From an uncultured bacterium (lineage in GTDB: Bacteria > Myxococcota_A > Polyangia > Polyangiales > Houyiibacteriaceae), in NCBI GenBank assembly GCA_938024995.1, contig CALJDU010000019.1, forward strand, positions 62,001 through 126,000: 64,000 bases of DNA. The letters are read 5' to 3'. This document shows, in pieces, positions 6,577 through 15,369 of this stretch. The notes below the pieces were generated by a model that worked only from the letters and a program-made list of their open reading frames with translations, ran no database searches and was not told the DNA's origin. Numbering within the stretch: position 1 is the first letter of the stretch; each line of letters begins with the position of its first letter. The translations under genes were made by a program, and so were the position numbers.

Positions 6577-7357
6577 GCAGCGGATGGTTCCACTCTTGGC
6601 GCTCGGAGCGCTCGCTGCCGTGATGCTGTTTTCGGCGCGTGTCGACGCTCAAGACGACGGTGCCCTTGAGGAAGCGCGTCATCGCTTTCGGGTCGCTGCG
6701 ATCGCGCTGGAGGAAGGGCGACCAGCCGATGCATGCGAAGACTTCGAAGCGGTACGCGAGACCATTGATAGCGCCGCGGTGCGCTGGAATCTCGCGCTCT
6801 GTTCACGTGCTCTCGGGCGCTACGCGGCGGCGCTGACGCACCTTCGCGTATTCTTGGGGTTGACGACCAGTGATGACGTGAGCGAGGAGCGGCGCGCGAC
6901 CGCTCGCGTGATGCGAGACGCGGTGTCCGCTCGACTCGCGCGGCTCATCCTGAGCGCCCCGCGCCACGCCGTCGTACGCGTCGACGGAGTCGAGCGCCAG
7001 GACACCGCGGAGCCGATCGTGCTGGATCCTGGTAGGCATCGTGTCGAGGTTGCGGCGGATGGTTTCACCAACTTTGATCACACGTTTGAGGCCTCGTCCG
7101 GAGAGTCTGTTCGGCTGATCGCGGTCCTGACGCCGTCCGCCCCCGAGCGTTTAGAAACTGGCGCGCCCGACGACGCGCTCGACGCCGCCACTTCGGCTCC
7201 TGTCGAACAGCGGGCTTCTAGTGTTCCGGTGACGCAGCGTTGGTGGTTTTGGACCGCCGTGACAGTCGTGGTCGCGGGGGCTGCGGTGGGCACTGGGATC
7301 GCGGTCGCTCGGGGGAACGATTCGCTTCCCGGAGTGCACATCGAGACGCTGCGATGA
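6566..7357 (+). CDS. TPR/PEGA-domain envelope protein with C-terminal membrane anchor
   Basis: A 263-aa protein. Signal peptide (residues 1-27, cleavage near VDA-QD), helical TPR-like region (about 30-110, with the pattern AIALEEGRPADACEDF), a PEGA-type beta domain (about 130-195, with VRVDGVER, LDPGRHRVEVAADGF), a linker, and a hydrophobic helix (about 225-247) with a short tail. PEGA domains are thought to bind peptidoglycan or other surface polymers, and this arrangement is common beside myxobacterial Ser/Thr kinases. ATG 6566 is chosen because GGAG lies eight bases before it. It overlaps the genes on both sides. A second protein of this plan is at 12132-12941. Confidence 0.82.
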   Translation: MMCEQRMVPLLALGALAAVMLFSARVDAQDDGALEEARHRFRVAAIALEEGRPADACEDFEAVRETIDSAAVRWNLALCSRALGRYAAALTHLRVFLGLTTSDDVSEERRATARVMRDAVSARLARLILSAPRHAVVRVDGVERQDTAEPIVLDPGRHRVEVAADGFTNFDHTFEASSGESVRLIAVLTPSAPERLETGAPDDALDAATSAPVEQRASSVPVTQRWWFWTAVTVVVAGAAVGTGIAVARGNDSLPGVHIETLR

Positions 7358-7830
7358 ATCGCGCGGTCGGGACGCTTTTGACCTTCGCTGTGCTCGCGAG
7401 CGCGTGCGCTTCTAGCGCGACGGTCATCGACATTGACGCAGATGACCGTGTCCGTCGCGAAATCGGATCGCTGGCGATCACGGTTCGTAGCGGTGACCAG
7501 CGAGAGCCCCGCTACTTTCATATCATCGATCGCAGTGACCTCTCGTGGCCAACCACCCTGACTCTTCACTACGAGCAAGACAGAACGTTTCGGGTGAAGG
7601 TTGAAGCGTACTCGCTTGCCGGCGGCCGAGGAGACCTCGTTTCGAGTCGCTTCCTCCGCGGTGACCACACCGAACGGTTGGTTGGCTACTTCCGCTTGAG
7701 CCTTGATGAGTTGTGCGAAGCGGTCCTGTGCGACGAGGCGCGCGATGAAACATGCTTCTTCGGAAATTGCGTGACCGGAGATCGCGGAGCGTCGCGTGAG
7801 GAATACGTTCCGCTGGAGGACCCACGATGA
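7354..7830 (+). CDS. Small predicted lipoprotein related to the protein at 6217
   Basis: A 158-aa protein. The ATG overlaps the preceding stop (ATGA). The signal ends in lipobox SAC (about Cys18). The domain following Cys shares the IDxDxxxxVRR...SL pattern with the 119-aa lipoprotein two genes upstream, then has a C-terminal extension with three or four Cys (CEAVLC, CFFGNC) that could form disulphides. Position and coupling suggest it forms an envelope complex with the PEGA protein (inference). No known family recognised. Confidence 0.8.
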   Translation: MNRAVGTLLTFAVLASACASSATVIDIDADDRVRREIGSLAITVRSGDQREPRYFHIIDRSDLSWPTTLTLHYEQDRTFRVKVEAYSLAGGRGDLVSSRFLRGDHTERLVGYFRLSLDELCEAVLCDEARDETCFFGNCVTGDRGASREEYVPLEDPR

Positions 7831-8552
7831 AGACGAACGTGCTGTGGCCCGAACCCGCTGAGACGGTCGAACTCGACGTGGACACGGAGTCAACGATCGT
7901 GGATCTGCGCTGCGGCCAGTTTCCCAAACCCGACGAGACGACACCGGTGATCGCGCGGGCGCGCCGCCGTCGGTTTCCCCGTCTGCGTGGACGGCGGCGA
8001 ACCGCTGCCGACGAACACGCCAAGACAACACCTCGGCTGTTCACGGGGAACGGCGCGGGGACTGATACCAATGCGTTGTGCCGACGGCTGGGTCTCCCGG
8101 TTTCTGATCCGATTCTGCGACATGGTTTTCAGCGTTCCGTTCCGGTCGCGCGGTCACGTAGCTCAATCCTTGTCGTCCTACTCTCGCTCGCTGGCGCGTT
8201 GGTTGCCGCGCTGTGTCTCTCTCGCGTCTCGACAGTGCGACAACGCGCGTCCCAAGCTCCTCAAGCGGAGCGTGCCTTTGAGCGCGCGATGCCGGCAACG
8301 GCGACGCCGACGCTTCCGAACCTGGATCTGGATTACGTCGGACGCCGTGGTCTCGTTACTCACGAGGACGCCGAAGCGGAGGTCGCTGTCGTGAGGGAGT
8401 TGAGCCGGTCTCGCGCTACCCACGAACGCGCTCGAAACCGCCGGTCTCGTCGCCGCCACGCCTCCGCGGAGCCCGTTGAAGCGCCGATGGCGGACCCCGT
8501 CGCGGCGCGTCGATCGACCCGCTCCCTCGCGATCTCAACGCCGGACTTTTGA
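7827..8552 (+). CDS. Single-pass membrane protein of unknown function with basic flanks
   Basis: A 241-aa protein, start overlapping the previous stop (ATGA). About 110 mostly polar residues, with an Arg-rich patch (RARRRRFPRLRGRRR), precede one hydrophobic helix (about residues 113-132, SSILVVLLSLAGALVAALCL); about 105 low-complexity residues rich in Arg, Ala and Glu follow. The long N-terminal part is presumably cytoplasmic. It is the last gene of the first coupled block, and the kinase gene begins 65 bases on. Threonine-rich parts could be kinase targets, but nothing in the sequence proves this. No family recognised. Confidence 0.7.
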   Translation: MKTNVLWPEPAETVELDVDTESTIVDLRCGQFPKPDETTPVIARARRRRFPRLRGRRRTAADEHAKTTPRLFTGNGAGTDTNALCRRLGLPVSDPILRHGFQRSVPVARSRSSILVVLLSLAGALVAALCLSRVSTVRQRASQAPQAERAFERAMPATATPTLPNLDLDYVGRRGLVTHEDAEAEVAVVRELSRSRATHERARNRRSRRRHASAEPVEAPMADPVAARRSTRSLAISTPDF

Positions 8553-8603
8553 GCGGAGGGGATGAGAACCGCGCCAGGCGACATCGTCTCGTCTCACATC
8601 AAG

Positions 8604-8609
8604 TATGCT
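8604..8609 (+). promoter_or_regulatory. -10-like box TATGCT, 8 bases before kinase gene start
   Basis: TAnnnT followed by GGCGGCCG and ATG 8618. No Shine-Dalgarno sequence. It would give a leaderless mRNA internal to the island. Confidence 0.45.
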
Positions 8610-8617
8610 GGCGGCCG

Positions 8618-9889
8618 ATGGAGCGATTCGATGATGTCCTGCCGCCATCTTGGATTGGGCGCTATCAGGTCCTCGAGCGGATCGGCGCGGGCGGGATGGC
8701 TGAGGCGTTCCTCGCGCTCCGTCACGGGATGGGGGGCTTCGCGAAGCCGGTCGCGATCAAGCGCATCCTCCCGAGCCTCGCGGGGGACGCGACCTTTCGA
8801 GAGATGATGCATCGCGAGGCGGCGGTCGCGGCGCTCCTTAACCACCCGAACATCGTGAGCGTGCTCGAGCTCGACGAGGTCGACGGTCAGCTCTTGATCG
8901 CGATGGAGATGCTCTTTGGGTCCGACGCGGAGCAGCTCGGTCACGCGGGTCCGATCGCCGGAGCGCTCGCGGCGCGGATCACGATGGACGCCGCGCGCGG
9001 TCTGCATCACGCACATGAGCTGCGAGACGAACATGGGCGCCCGATGGGGATCGTTCACCGCGACGTCTCGCCGTCCAACCTCTTCATCACGGAGCAAGGG
9101 ATCACGAAGGTCCTCGACTTCGGGATCGCGTCTGCGCCCGATGTCTTTGACGGAGAGACACGTACGGGCGCGCTGAAGGGGAAGGTCTACTTCATGGCGC
9201 CTGAGCAAGCATCGCAGCGCGCGCTTGATGCGCGGACCGATGTCTTCGCGCTCGGGATGTCGATGTGGGCGATGGTCGTGGGCCGGCCTCCCTTTGATGG
9301 CGATCCGCTCTCGGTGCTTGAGCGAATTCGAGTGAGCGCGATCCCGTCTCCGTTGGAGCTCGGGGTGGACATCGATCCCGAGCTCTCCGCGGCGCTCATG
9401 CGCTCGCTCCGCCACGACCCGTCGATGCGCTACGCCAGCGCGGCGGAGTTCGCAGACGCGCTCTCGCGCTTCGCGGCGGACCCGTCCTCGATCGCGACGC
9501 TGCTCGAGCGGGTCTCTGGGCGTCACGTCTCCGCGCTTCGTGACCGCGTGCGCCAGGCGACCCGCGCGAGGGACCGCCTCAACAGTGACCTGCCGACCTC
9601 GCGCGTCTCGAGTCAGGCGCCGCCGAGCGGAGCGTCGTTTGAGGATACCGTCGCCGCGAGACCGGAGAGCGTGAAGCCTGAGCCGGAGACCGCGCCGGGT
9701 CGTCGAGCCTCTCCGCGCTCGGCCGTGAAAGAGCGCTCCCCATCGCCTCGTGTCACGCCGAGTCACCGGAGCGCGAGCTTTCGACCGTCCGCGCGTTCGG
9801 CCGCGCCTTCTCGGTTGCCGGAGGTCCTCGCGCTCGTGATCGGCTTCGCGCTAGGTGCTGTGCTCTTCTTCTTGATCTGGCCGCTATGA
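8618..9889 (+). CDS. Serine/threonine protein kinase, membrane-anchored
   Basis: A 423-aa Hanks-type kinase. The Gly-rich loop is GAGGMAEAF (23-31), then catalytic Lys48 in VAIKRI, HRD at 147-149 in the form HRDVSPSN, DFG at 167-169 and APEQA at the activation-segment end, so all key residues are present. After the kinase domain come about 100 low-complexity residues and a C-terminal hydrophobic helix (last 22 residues) that would tether it to the inner membrane with no periplasmic sensor. The ATG at 8618 is chosen because it directly precedes the kinase fold and follows a -10-like box; the longer TTG start at 8549 is unlikely. The next kinase overlaps by four bases. Confidence 0.93.
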   Translation: MERFDDVLPPSWIGRYQVLERIGAGGMAEAFLALRHGMGGFAKPVAIKRILPSLAGDATFREMMHREAAVAALLNHPNIVSVLELDEVDGQLLIAMEMLFGSDAEQLGHAGPIAGALAARITMDAARGLHHAHELRDEHGRPMGIVHRDVSPSNLFITEQGITKVLDFGIASAPDVFDGETRTGALKGKVYFMAPEQASQRALDARTDVFALGMSMWAMVVGRPPFDGDPLSVLERIRVSAIPSPLELGVDIDPELSAALMRSLRHDPSMRYASAAEFADALSRFAADPSSIATLLERVSGRHVSALRDRVRQATRARDRLNSDLPTSRVSSQAPPSGASFEDTVAARPESVKPEPETAPGRRASPRSAVKERSPSPRVTPSHRSASFRPSARSAAPSRLPEVLALVIGFALGAVLFFLIWPL

Positions 9890-10728
9890 GTCAGCGCTTC
9901 GGTGCGTATGAGCTCGTTCGAACGCTCGGTCGCGGCACGAGCGCGACGGTGATCGAAGCGACGAGAGACGGGGAACGGTTCGCGCTGAAGGTGCCGCACC
10001 CGCATCTCCAAGATCGTGAGCTTGAGGCTCGGCTCTTGAGACAAGTCGAGATCTCGAGCTCGATCGCGAGCCCGTTCGTGACCCAGAGCCTCGCGATCGC
10101 GCGGGAGGGGTTTCAGCTCGCGCTCGTTCTCTCGCTCACGGACGGCGCGAACCTGCGAGAGCGGGTCGAGGGACCGCTGACGGATCGAGAAGCGTGGTTT
10201 GAGGTGCTCGCGTGCGATCTGTCGCGCGCGTTGGTCGATGTCCATGAAGCGAAGACAGCGTCGGGCGCGGTGCTCGGACTCGTGCATGGTGACGTTAGCC
10301 CGGCGAACGTGTTGGTGGGTCGCGATGGCTTCGTGAGACTGACCGATCTCGGAGAGGCGAAGCGGCACGCGATCAGCGCGGTGACCGGCTCGGCGGCGTT
10401 TCGCGGCACCCCGGGATACATGGCACCGGAGGTCGTACGGGGGTTGCCGCCGTCTGCCGCGTCCGACGTGTTCTCTCTTGGCGCGACCTTGCTCGAAGTG
10501 TTGCTCGGCGCGCCTGTGTTTGGCGGCCGCGACGCGATGGAGCGCGCAAGAGCGACCGTAGAGCAGCGACCCGCGATTCCGCTGCATCCGCAGCGCGTCG
10601 CGCTTGAGGGGATGCTCGCGAAAAGGCCGGAGCGTCGGCCGAGCGCCGCGACTTTGCAGACGATCTTCGCGGGATCTGCGGTCCGTTCGCTGGAAGGATC
10701 TCGTCTCACGGTTGCTGGCTCTTTGTAA
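9886..10728 (+). CDS. Serine/threonine kinase-like protein with non-RD catalytic loop
   Basis: A 280-aa protein, essentially only a kinase domain, starting within the stop of the preceding kinase gene (ATGA). Glycine loop GRGTSATV (15-22), Lys35 in FALKVPH, catalytic loop HGDVSPAN (134-141, Gly in place of the HRD Arg), DLG instead of DFG (154-156) and GTPGYMAPE before helix F. The catalytic Asp, Asn and Lys are retained, so activity is possible, but control by activation-loop phosphorylation through the HRD Arg is not expected. It is soluble, with no membrane segment or extra domain. Coupling suggests it works with the membrane kinase upstream. Confidence 0.9.
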   Translation: MSQRFGAYELVRTLGRGTSATVIEATRDGERFALKVPHPHLQDRELEARLLRQVEISSSIASPFVTQSLAIAREGFQLALVLSLTDGANLRERVEGPLTDREAWFEVLACDLSRALVDVHEAKTASGAVLGLVHGDVSPANVLVGRDGFVRLTDLGEAKRHAISAVTGSAAFRGTPGYMAPEVVRGLPPSAASDVFSLGATLLEVLLGAPVFGGRDAMERARATVEQRPAIPLHPQRVALEGMLAKRPERRPSAATLQTIFAGSAVRSLEGSRLTVAGSL

Positions 10729-10761
10729 GCATGACACCTGAAACCGAAGCGTCTCCGCTGC

Positions 10762-10767
10762 TATGGT
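10762..10767 (+). promoter_or_regulatory. -10-like box TATGGT, 9 bases before kinase gene start
   Basis: A TAnnnT box in the 48-base gap before ATG 10777. No Shine-Dalgarno sequence is visible. Confidence 0.4.
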
Positions 10768-10776
10768 TTTCGCTGA

Positions 10777-12135
10777 ATGCCCACGCGGTACGAGTGCATT
10801 TTCGACCTCGCGAGTGGAGGGATGGGGACAGTCTCGGTAGCTCGCCTTCGCGGTGACCGCGGGTTTCAACGTTTGGTCGCGGTAAAGCGGATACGTCCGG
10901 ACCGCCGGAGCCCCGAGTTGATCACGTTGCTGGAGCGAGAGGCCAAGCTGGCCGCGCTGATCAGTCATCCGAACGCGGTCCGGGTCTTCGAGCTCGCGGA
11001 ACAAGGACCCGAGCTCCTCGTCGTGATGGAGCTGGTCGAGGGGACGTCACTTCGCCGATTCGCAGACGGCACCGCGGAGCGCAACGTCCCGCTCGCTCGC
11101 GCGCTCGCGACGCATGTCCTCACGGAGAGCGCGTTTGGTCTGGCGGCAGCGCACGAGGCGCAAGATCCCCGCGAAGGCATCTTCGGGATCGTCCATCGCG
11201 ATGTCTCCCCGCAGAACATCCTGGTCTCCTTTGATGGAGAGGTGAAGGTCACCGACTTCGGGATCGCCAAAGGGTTCAAGATCCTTGAGGAGACACAATC
11301 GACGGTGGTGCGCGGGAAGCCGGCGTACCTCTCGCCGGAGCAAGCGCGCGGTCACGCGGTCGATCATCGAAGCGATATCTGGTCGCTCGGCGTCGTCGCG
11401 CACGAGCTCTTCAGCGGCACCCGTCTCTTCCGCGGGAGCAGCGATCTCGCGACTCTCTTACGACTGCTCGACGAGCCGATCCCGCGGCTGGACGATGCGT
11501 ACGGTGTGCCTCGCGCGCTGGCCGATGCGGTCGACAAGTGTCTCCAGCGCGACCCGGCGGCGCGATACGCCTCCATGCGGGAGTTCGCGACGGCGTTGAC
11601 GGAGGCATGTCCAGAGAGTCGGTCGATCACGCGTGAGGACGTGGGGAGGGCGGTTCGTGGCGCGGTGCCAGAAGAGCATCGGCGACTCACCGAGGCGCTT
11701 CGGGCGGCGCGAACGATGAGGTCACCTGAGCGTCCGCGGGTGGCGCGCATCGGGTTGCACTTCGTCGCTGGAATCGCGCTCGCGGGACTTGTCCGTGGAT
11801 CGACCGCGCTGTTCATGCCAGCTCCTGACGAACCCCCCGCGGCGGAGATGCAGCCGACCCCGGTATCGACTCCTCAAGCCGAGCCCTCCGCGGAGGCTTC
11901 AACGGTCTCGCCGCGCGCGGAATCAGCCTTGGCCGAGCGCGTCCCCGAGCGTGTCGCGCCGGCGGGGGAGCCGCTCTCCGATGAACCGGCGGAGGCGGAG
12001 GAAGATGTCGCGCCTCCTCGTCGTAATACCAAGGGTATGGCGCGCATGCGTCCTCCACGACACTCACCGGCGGAGGGTCCCCGGACATCCGGGGCGGGCG
12101 CGTCGCCTCGTTTCAATCAGGAGTTCCCGTTTTGA
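10777..12135 (+). CDS. Serine/threonine protein kinase with C-terminal Pro/Glu-rich region
   Basis: A 452-aa protein. Kinase landmarks: loop ASGGMGTV (12-19), Lys37 in VAVKRI, HRD 140-142 as HRDVSPQN, DFG 160-162 and SPEQA at the activation-segment end. The kinase domain ends near residue 270. A hydrophobic stretch (about 325-345, containing LHFVAGIALAGLV) may be a membrane helix, followed by about 100 residues rich in Pro, Glu and Ala that would lie outside the cytoplasm, possibly reaching the cell wall. The next gene overlaps by four bases and encodes a PEGA protein, repeating the kinase-PEGA pairing seen earlier in the island. Confidence 0.92.
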   Translation: MPTRYECIFDLASGGMGTVSVARLRGDRGFQRLVAVKRIRPDRRSPELITLLEREAKLAALISHPNAVRVFELAEQGPELLVVMELVEGTSLRRFADGTAERNVPLARALATHVLTESAFGLAAAHEAQDPREGIFGIVHRDVSPQNILVSFDGEVKVTDFGIAKGFKILEETQSTVVRGKPAYLSPEQARGHAVDHRSDIWSLGVVAHELFSGTRLFRGSSDLATLLRLLDEPIPRLDDAYGVPRALADAVDKCLQRDPAARYASMREFATALTEACPESRSITREDVGRAVRGAVPEEHRRLTEALRAARTMRSPERPRVARIGLHFVAGIALAGLVRGSTALFMPAPDEPPAAEMQPTPVSTPQAEPSAEASTVSPRAESALAERVPERVAPAGEPLSDEPAEAEEDVAPPRRNTKGMARMRPPRHSPAEGPRTSGAGASPRFNQEFPF

Positions 12136-12941
12136 GTGGACGCCCCGTGCTGACCGTCGCTTGGCGGTTCGTCGTCGTGCTGTTTTTCTGCGGTCTCTCG
12201 TTCACAGCGCAAGCGCAGAGCGAGGCTGACCGGAGCCAGGCGCGAACTCTTTACTACGAAGGTCAGGAGCACCTGAACGCCTCTCGTTGGGCGCGCGCGT
12301 GCGATGTCCTTGCGCAGAGCAACGCGCTCATCGAAACCGCGGAGACGCATCACCACCTCGCGTCGTGTTCGGGTGAGCTTGGGCGTTTACTGGATCAGAG
12401 CGAGCACTTGCGCGCGTTCGTTCGCATGGCCGGCCCGCACATCGATCCCGACAAGATCACGGAAGCGAACGCGACCATCGCGACCCTGCAGCCTCAGATC
12501 CCGGCGGTCGTCCCGAACGTTCAGATCGCGTCGAGCCACATCCTGACGCTCACGATCGCCGGCGAGACGGTCCCGCGCGCAGCATGGGGAAGCCCGCGTC
12601 CCGTGAACCCGGGACCGGTGCTCGTGCGCGCGATGGGCGCGGGCTACCAGCCGTTCAGCGAGACGGTCCAGGTCCAGCCGGGCGAGAGACTGGAGGTCAG
12701 CGTCGAGCTGATCCCAACCCCGCGACCCGAGGTCACGTCGCGCAGCGACGGTCCACCCATCATCGTCCAGAACGTTCTCCCGGAGCGCGACGAGCCTCAG
12801 GTCTCCCGCGGACGCCCGGCGTTGATCGTCACGCTGGTGCTTGTCCTCGCCGCGGGCGCAGGGGTCGGTGCCTACTTCTTGCTTCGCGACAACGAACCGA
12901 ACGACGCGGACAGTGTTCACGCTGCGGTGATTTCATTTTGA
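12132..12941 (+). CDS. TPR/PEGA-domain envelope protein, second copy in the island
   Basis: A 269-aa protein with the same plan as the one at 6566: signal peptide ending AQAQ, a TPR-like helical region (about 30-120, with QARTLYYEGQEHL and ACDVLAQSNALIE), a beta domain with PEGA character (about 135-200), a linker, and a hydrophobic helix (about 228-248) near the C-terminus. The TTG at 12132 overlaps the kinase stop; a GTG at 12147 would give a shorter, equally good signal peptide, so the start is uncertain by five residues. It is coupled to the kinase before and the Cys-rich lipoprotein after it. Probable role in cell-wall sensing or attachment (inference). Confidence 0.8.
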   Translation: MSGRPVLTVAWRFVVVLFFCGLSFTAQAQSEADRSQARTLYYEGQEHLNASRWARACDVLAQSNALIETAETHHHLASCSGELGRLLDQSEHLRAFVRMAGPHIDPDKITEANATIATLQPQIPAVVPNVQIASSHILTLTIAGETVPRAAWGSPRPVNPGPVLVRAMGAGYQPFSETVQVQPGERLEVSVELIPTPRPEVTSRSDGPPIIVQNVLPERDEPQVSRGRPALIVTLVLVLAAGAGVGAYFLLRDNEPNDADSVHAAVISF

Positions 12942-15334
12942 TGATCGTGACGACCATGACGCGACGTGCCGCGAGCGCGAGCTCGCTCTTTGTCCTCCTG
13001 CTCTTGGTGGCGGGCTGTCAGGACGACATCACACGGGTGAAGCTTCGTGTGTTTGCCGACGAGGGCGTGAGCGAGAACGCGCGCTGTATGGGGATCACGA
13101 CCTGGGGCGCGGTGAGCGGGCGCGAGTGGGCGGCGACCCCCACGTCCCAAGACAATCCCCACGTCTCGCACGAGCGAATCGACGCGCGTTGGCCACGCGT
13201 GCTCGATTTTCGTCCGGTTGAAGGGACGGTTCGGATGCGCGCGACGATCGCGGTGTTCGAGGCGGGACCTGACGGAGAGTGCGAGGTGCCGACCGATCCA
13301 CTCACAGGGTTGCCGACCTCCTGGTTCGTCGCGAAGACGGTGGTGCAGGGGTTCCTCTCCGGCCAAACCTTGGAGCGGGCCATCACGCTGGAAGATGAGT
13401 GTCGCGGCGTCACCCGCTGCATGGACTTCGTCACCGCGAATGGACAGACGTGTTCGCGAGGGAGCTGCGTCGCGATCCCGGACGATATCGATGGCTTCGA
13501 GGACCGCGCAGATGGCGGCATGGACGCAGGTCCTGACGCTGGTCTGGATGCCGACGCGGATCGCGTTGATGCCGATGGTGGTGACGCCGACGGTTCCGAT
13601 GCCGGAGACGTTGGCGTGGACACAGATGCCGGCGAGCGCGACGCGGACGTCGGACTGGACGCAGGCGACGCGGACGCGGCCGACATGGACGCCACGGATG
13701 CAGCAGATGCAGCAGATGCAGCAGATGCGGGGGTCGATGGTTCAGGCTCGCGATGCGGGGACGGTTGCGACGATGGCAACCCGTGCACCGATGACATCTG
13801 CGAAGCGGGGCGCTGCGTCTTCCCTCCGCGAGCCGGCGCGGTCTGCCCCGGCGGGATCTGTTGTGACGGTGCGTGTGTCGATCCTTTGAGCGACGAACAC
13901 TGTGGCGGCTGCGGCGCGGCGTGTGACGATGAGACCCAAGAGTGCGTTGGGGCGTCTCCCGAAGCGGCGACCTGTGAGTGCATCGGCGAACTCGAAGATT
14001 GCGACGGGGATCCGAGCCGCTGCGAAGTCGATCCCATGCGCGACCGGCTTCATTGCGGAGCGTGCGATGAGCGCTGTGCGGACCCCACCCCGGCCTGTAT
14101 CGCGGGGGCGTGCGGCGCGTGCGATACCGCAGCAGATTGCCCCGCGATGCGCGAATGTCACTCTGGCGTCGCGTGTGCCGACGGGCGATGCGAGTACACG
14201 GTCGCGGCGGGCAGCTGCTTGATCGATGGAGTCTGCGTCGCGAGCGGCGCGATCTCTGACGATCCCTGTCGCGCCTGCGACCCGACGACCTCCCAGACTG
14301 AGTGGAGCATCGCCGTGGGCGCGGCGTGCGACCTGGGGTTCTGTGTCGAAGGCGAGAGCTGCAACGCGGTCGGTGCGTGCACCGGCGGGACACCTCGTGA
14401 CTGCTCGATGACCGACGCGCTCTTGTGCACCGACCATGCGTGCGATGAGGACGCGGACCGATGTGACACAGAGATCTCGTTCGGCTGCGTCATCGATGAC
14501 GCCTGCGTCCCCGCGGGGACCTCGGCCGCGAACGAGTGCCAAGAGTGCGTCACCGGCGACAGCGCGTATCGCGACGTCGCGGACATGACCTCGTGCATGG
14601 GCGGCTTCGGTGTATGCATCGCCGGCGTATGCGCGCCGGTCGAGGATTGCGACTGCAACATTACGGGGATCGGCTGCCGTCCAAACGGGGCCCCTTCGCC
14701 GGACGGCTGCGGGATCTGCAACAGCGCGTTGAGCACGTCGATGTGGTCGCCGCGCGCAGACGGAACCGAGTGCGCGTCCGGTCACTGCATCGCGGGAACG
14801 TGTGACCCGACCTGTGATTGTTTCGAGGACGGCGAGTGCTTCGTGTCCGGTGAGCGCGACCTGGCACCGATGGACTGCCGAAGGTGTGAGCCCGCTTCGT
14901 CGACCGCGCTTTCGCCAATGGATGGTGGGGAGACGTGCGCCGGTGGTCGGTGTAGCGGTGGCGTCTGCAGCGTTTGTGACTGCTTCATCAGCGGCGTTTG
15001 CTATGCGAGCGGAGCGACCGGTGGCGCGTGTGAGGTTTGTGATCCTGCACGAAGCACTCTTTCGTGGTCGGCCGCGAGTGACCGCAGCGCGTGCGGCAGC
15101 GGTGAGTTTTGCTCAGGGGGGGTCTGCGGCTCGTCCTGCGACTGCACCATCGGTGGCCTGTGCTTCGCTGACGGGGAGCACAACCCGTTGTCGTTTTGTC
15201 AGACGTGTGATCCCTCGATGGATGTGGGGGACTGGACGAACGCAGAGGCCGGCTCGTCGTGTTGCCCGTCCGGAACCGCCTGCCCTGGGAGGTGCGACGC
15301 CGAGGGCGTTTGTGACGGGACGCCGATCATGTAG
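12941..15334 (+). CDS. Large Cys-rich secreted lipoprotein with Asp/Ala linker
   Basis: A 797-aa protein. I begin at ATG 12941, which shares a base with the previous stop (TGATG); ATG 12956 also fits. Lipobox VAGC lies near residue 25. Then come a compact N-terminal domain of about 150 residues with few Cys, an Asp/Ala/Gly linker (about residues 188-265), and about 520 residues dense in Cys, beginning CGDGCDDGNPC and containing five or six degenerate units of about 60 residues with a CxxC-D/E-P-x-x-S...W core. Such Cys-rich surface proteins are common in myxobacteria and probably disulphide-bonded. A role as a surface adhesin or stalk is only inference. Confidence 0.82.
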   Translation: MIVTTMTRRAASASSLFVLLLLVAGCQDDITRVKLRVFADEGVSENARCMGITTWGAVSGREWAATPTSQDNPHVSHERIDARWPRVLDFRPVEGTVRMRATIAVFEAGPDGECEVPTDPLTGLPTSWFVAKTVVQGFLSGQTLERAITLEDECRGVTRCMDFVTANGQTCSRGSCVAIPDDIDGFEDRADGGMDAGPDAGLDADADRVDADGGDADGSDAGDVGVDTDAGERDADVGLDAGDADAADMDATDAADAADAADAGVDGSGSRCGDGCDDGNPCTDDICEAGRCVFPPRAGAVCPGGICCDGACVDPLSDEHCGGCGAACDDETQECVGASPEAATCECIGELEDCDGDPSRCEVDPMRDRLHCGACDERCADPTPACIAGACGACDTAADCPAMRECHSGVACADGRCEYTVAAGSCLIDGVCVASGAISDDPCRACDPTTSQTEWSIAVGAACDLGFCVEGESCNAVGACTGGTPRDCSMTDALLCTDHACDEDADRCDTEISFGCVIDDACVPAGTSAANECQECVTGDSAYRDVADMTSCMGGFGVCIAGVCAPVEDCDCNITGIGCRPNGAPSPDGCGICNSALSTSMWSPRADGTECASGHCIAGTCDPTCDCFEDGECFVSGERDLAPMDCRRCEPASSTALSPMDGGETCAGGRCSGGVCSVCDCFISGVCYASGATGGACEVCDPARSTLSWSAASDRSACGSGEFCSGGVCGSSCDCTIGGLCFADGEHNPLSFCQTCDPSMDVGDWTNAEAGSSCCPSGTACPGRCDAEGVCDGTPIM
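13697..13728 (+). repeat. Tandem 9-bp repeat in the Asp/Ala linker
   Basis: Three perfect copies of GATGCAGCA (13697-13723) plus a partial fourth. They lie inside the longer low-complexity stretch coding for Asp/Ala. Length changes in threes would keep the frame. Confidence 0.85.
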
Positions 15335-15356
15335 CTCGCGTCCCGAAACGCTTGTG

Positions 15357-15362
15357 TACGCT
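15357..15362 (+). promoter_or_regulatory. -10-like box TACGCT, 7 bases before GTG 15370
   Basis: TAnnnT followed by CAAGGCT and GTG. The AAGG could instead act as a short-spaced ribosome site. Confidence 0.35.
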
Positions 15363-15369
15363 CAAGGCT

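Noticed and set aside
7494..7501. Isolated half-sites TGACCAGC (also near 21893 and 49046)
   Set aside because: No matching second arm at the six-base gap, and all lie inside coding sequence.
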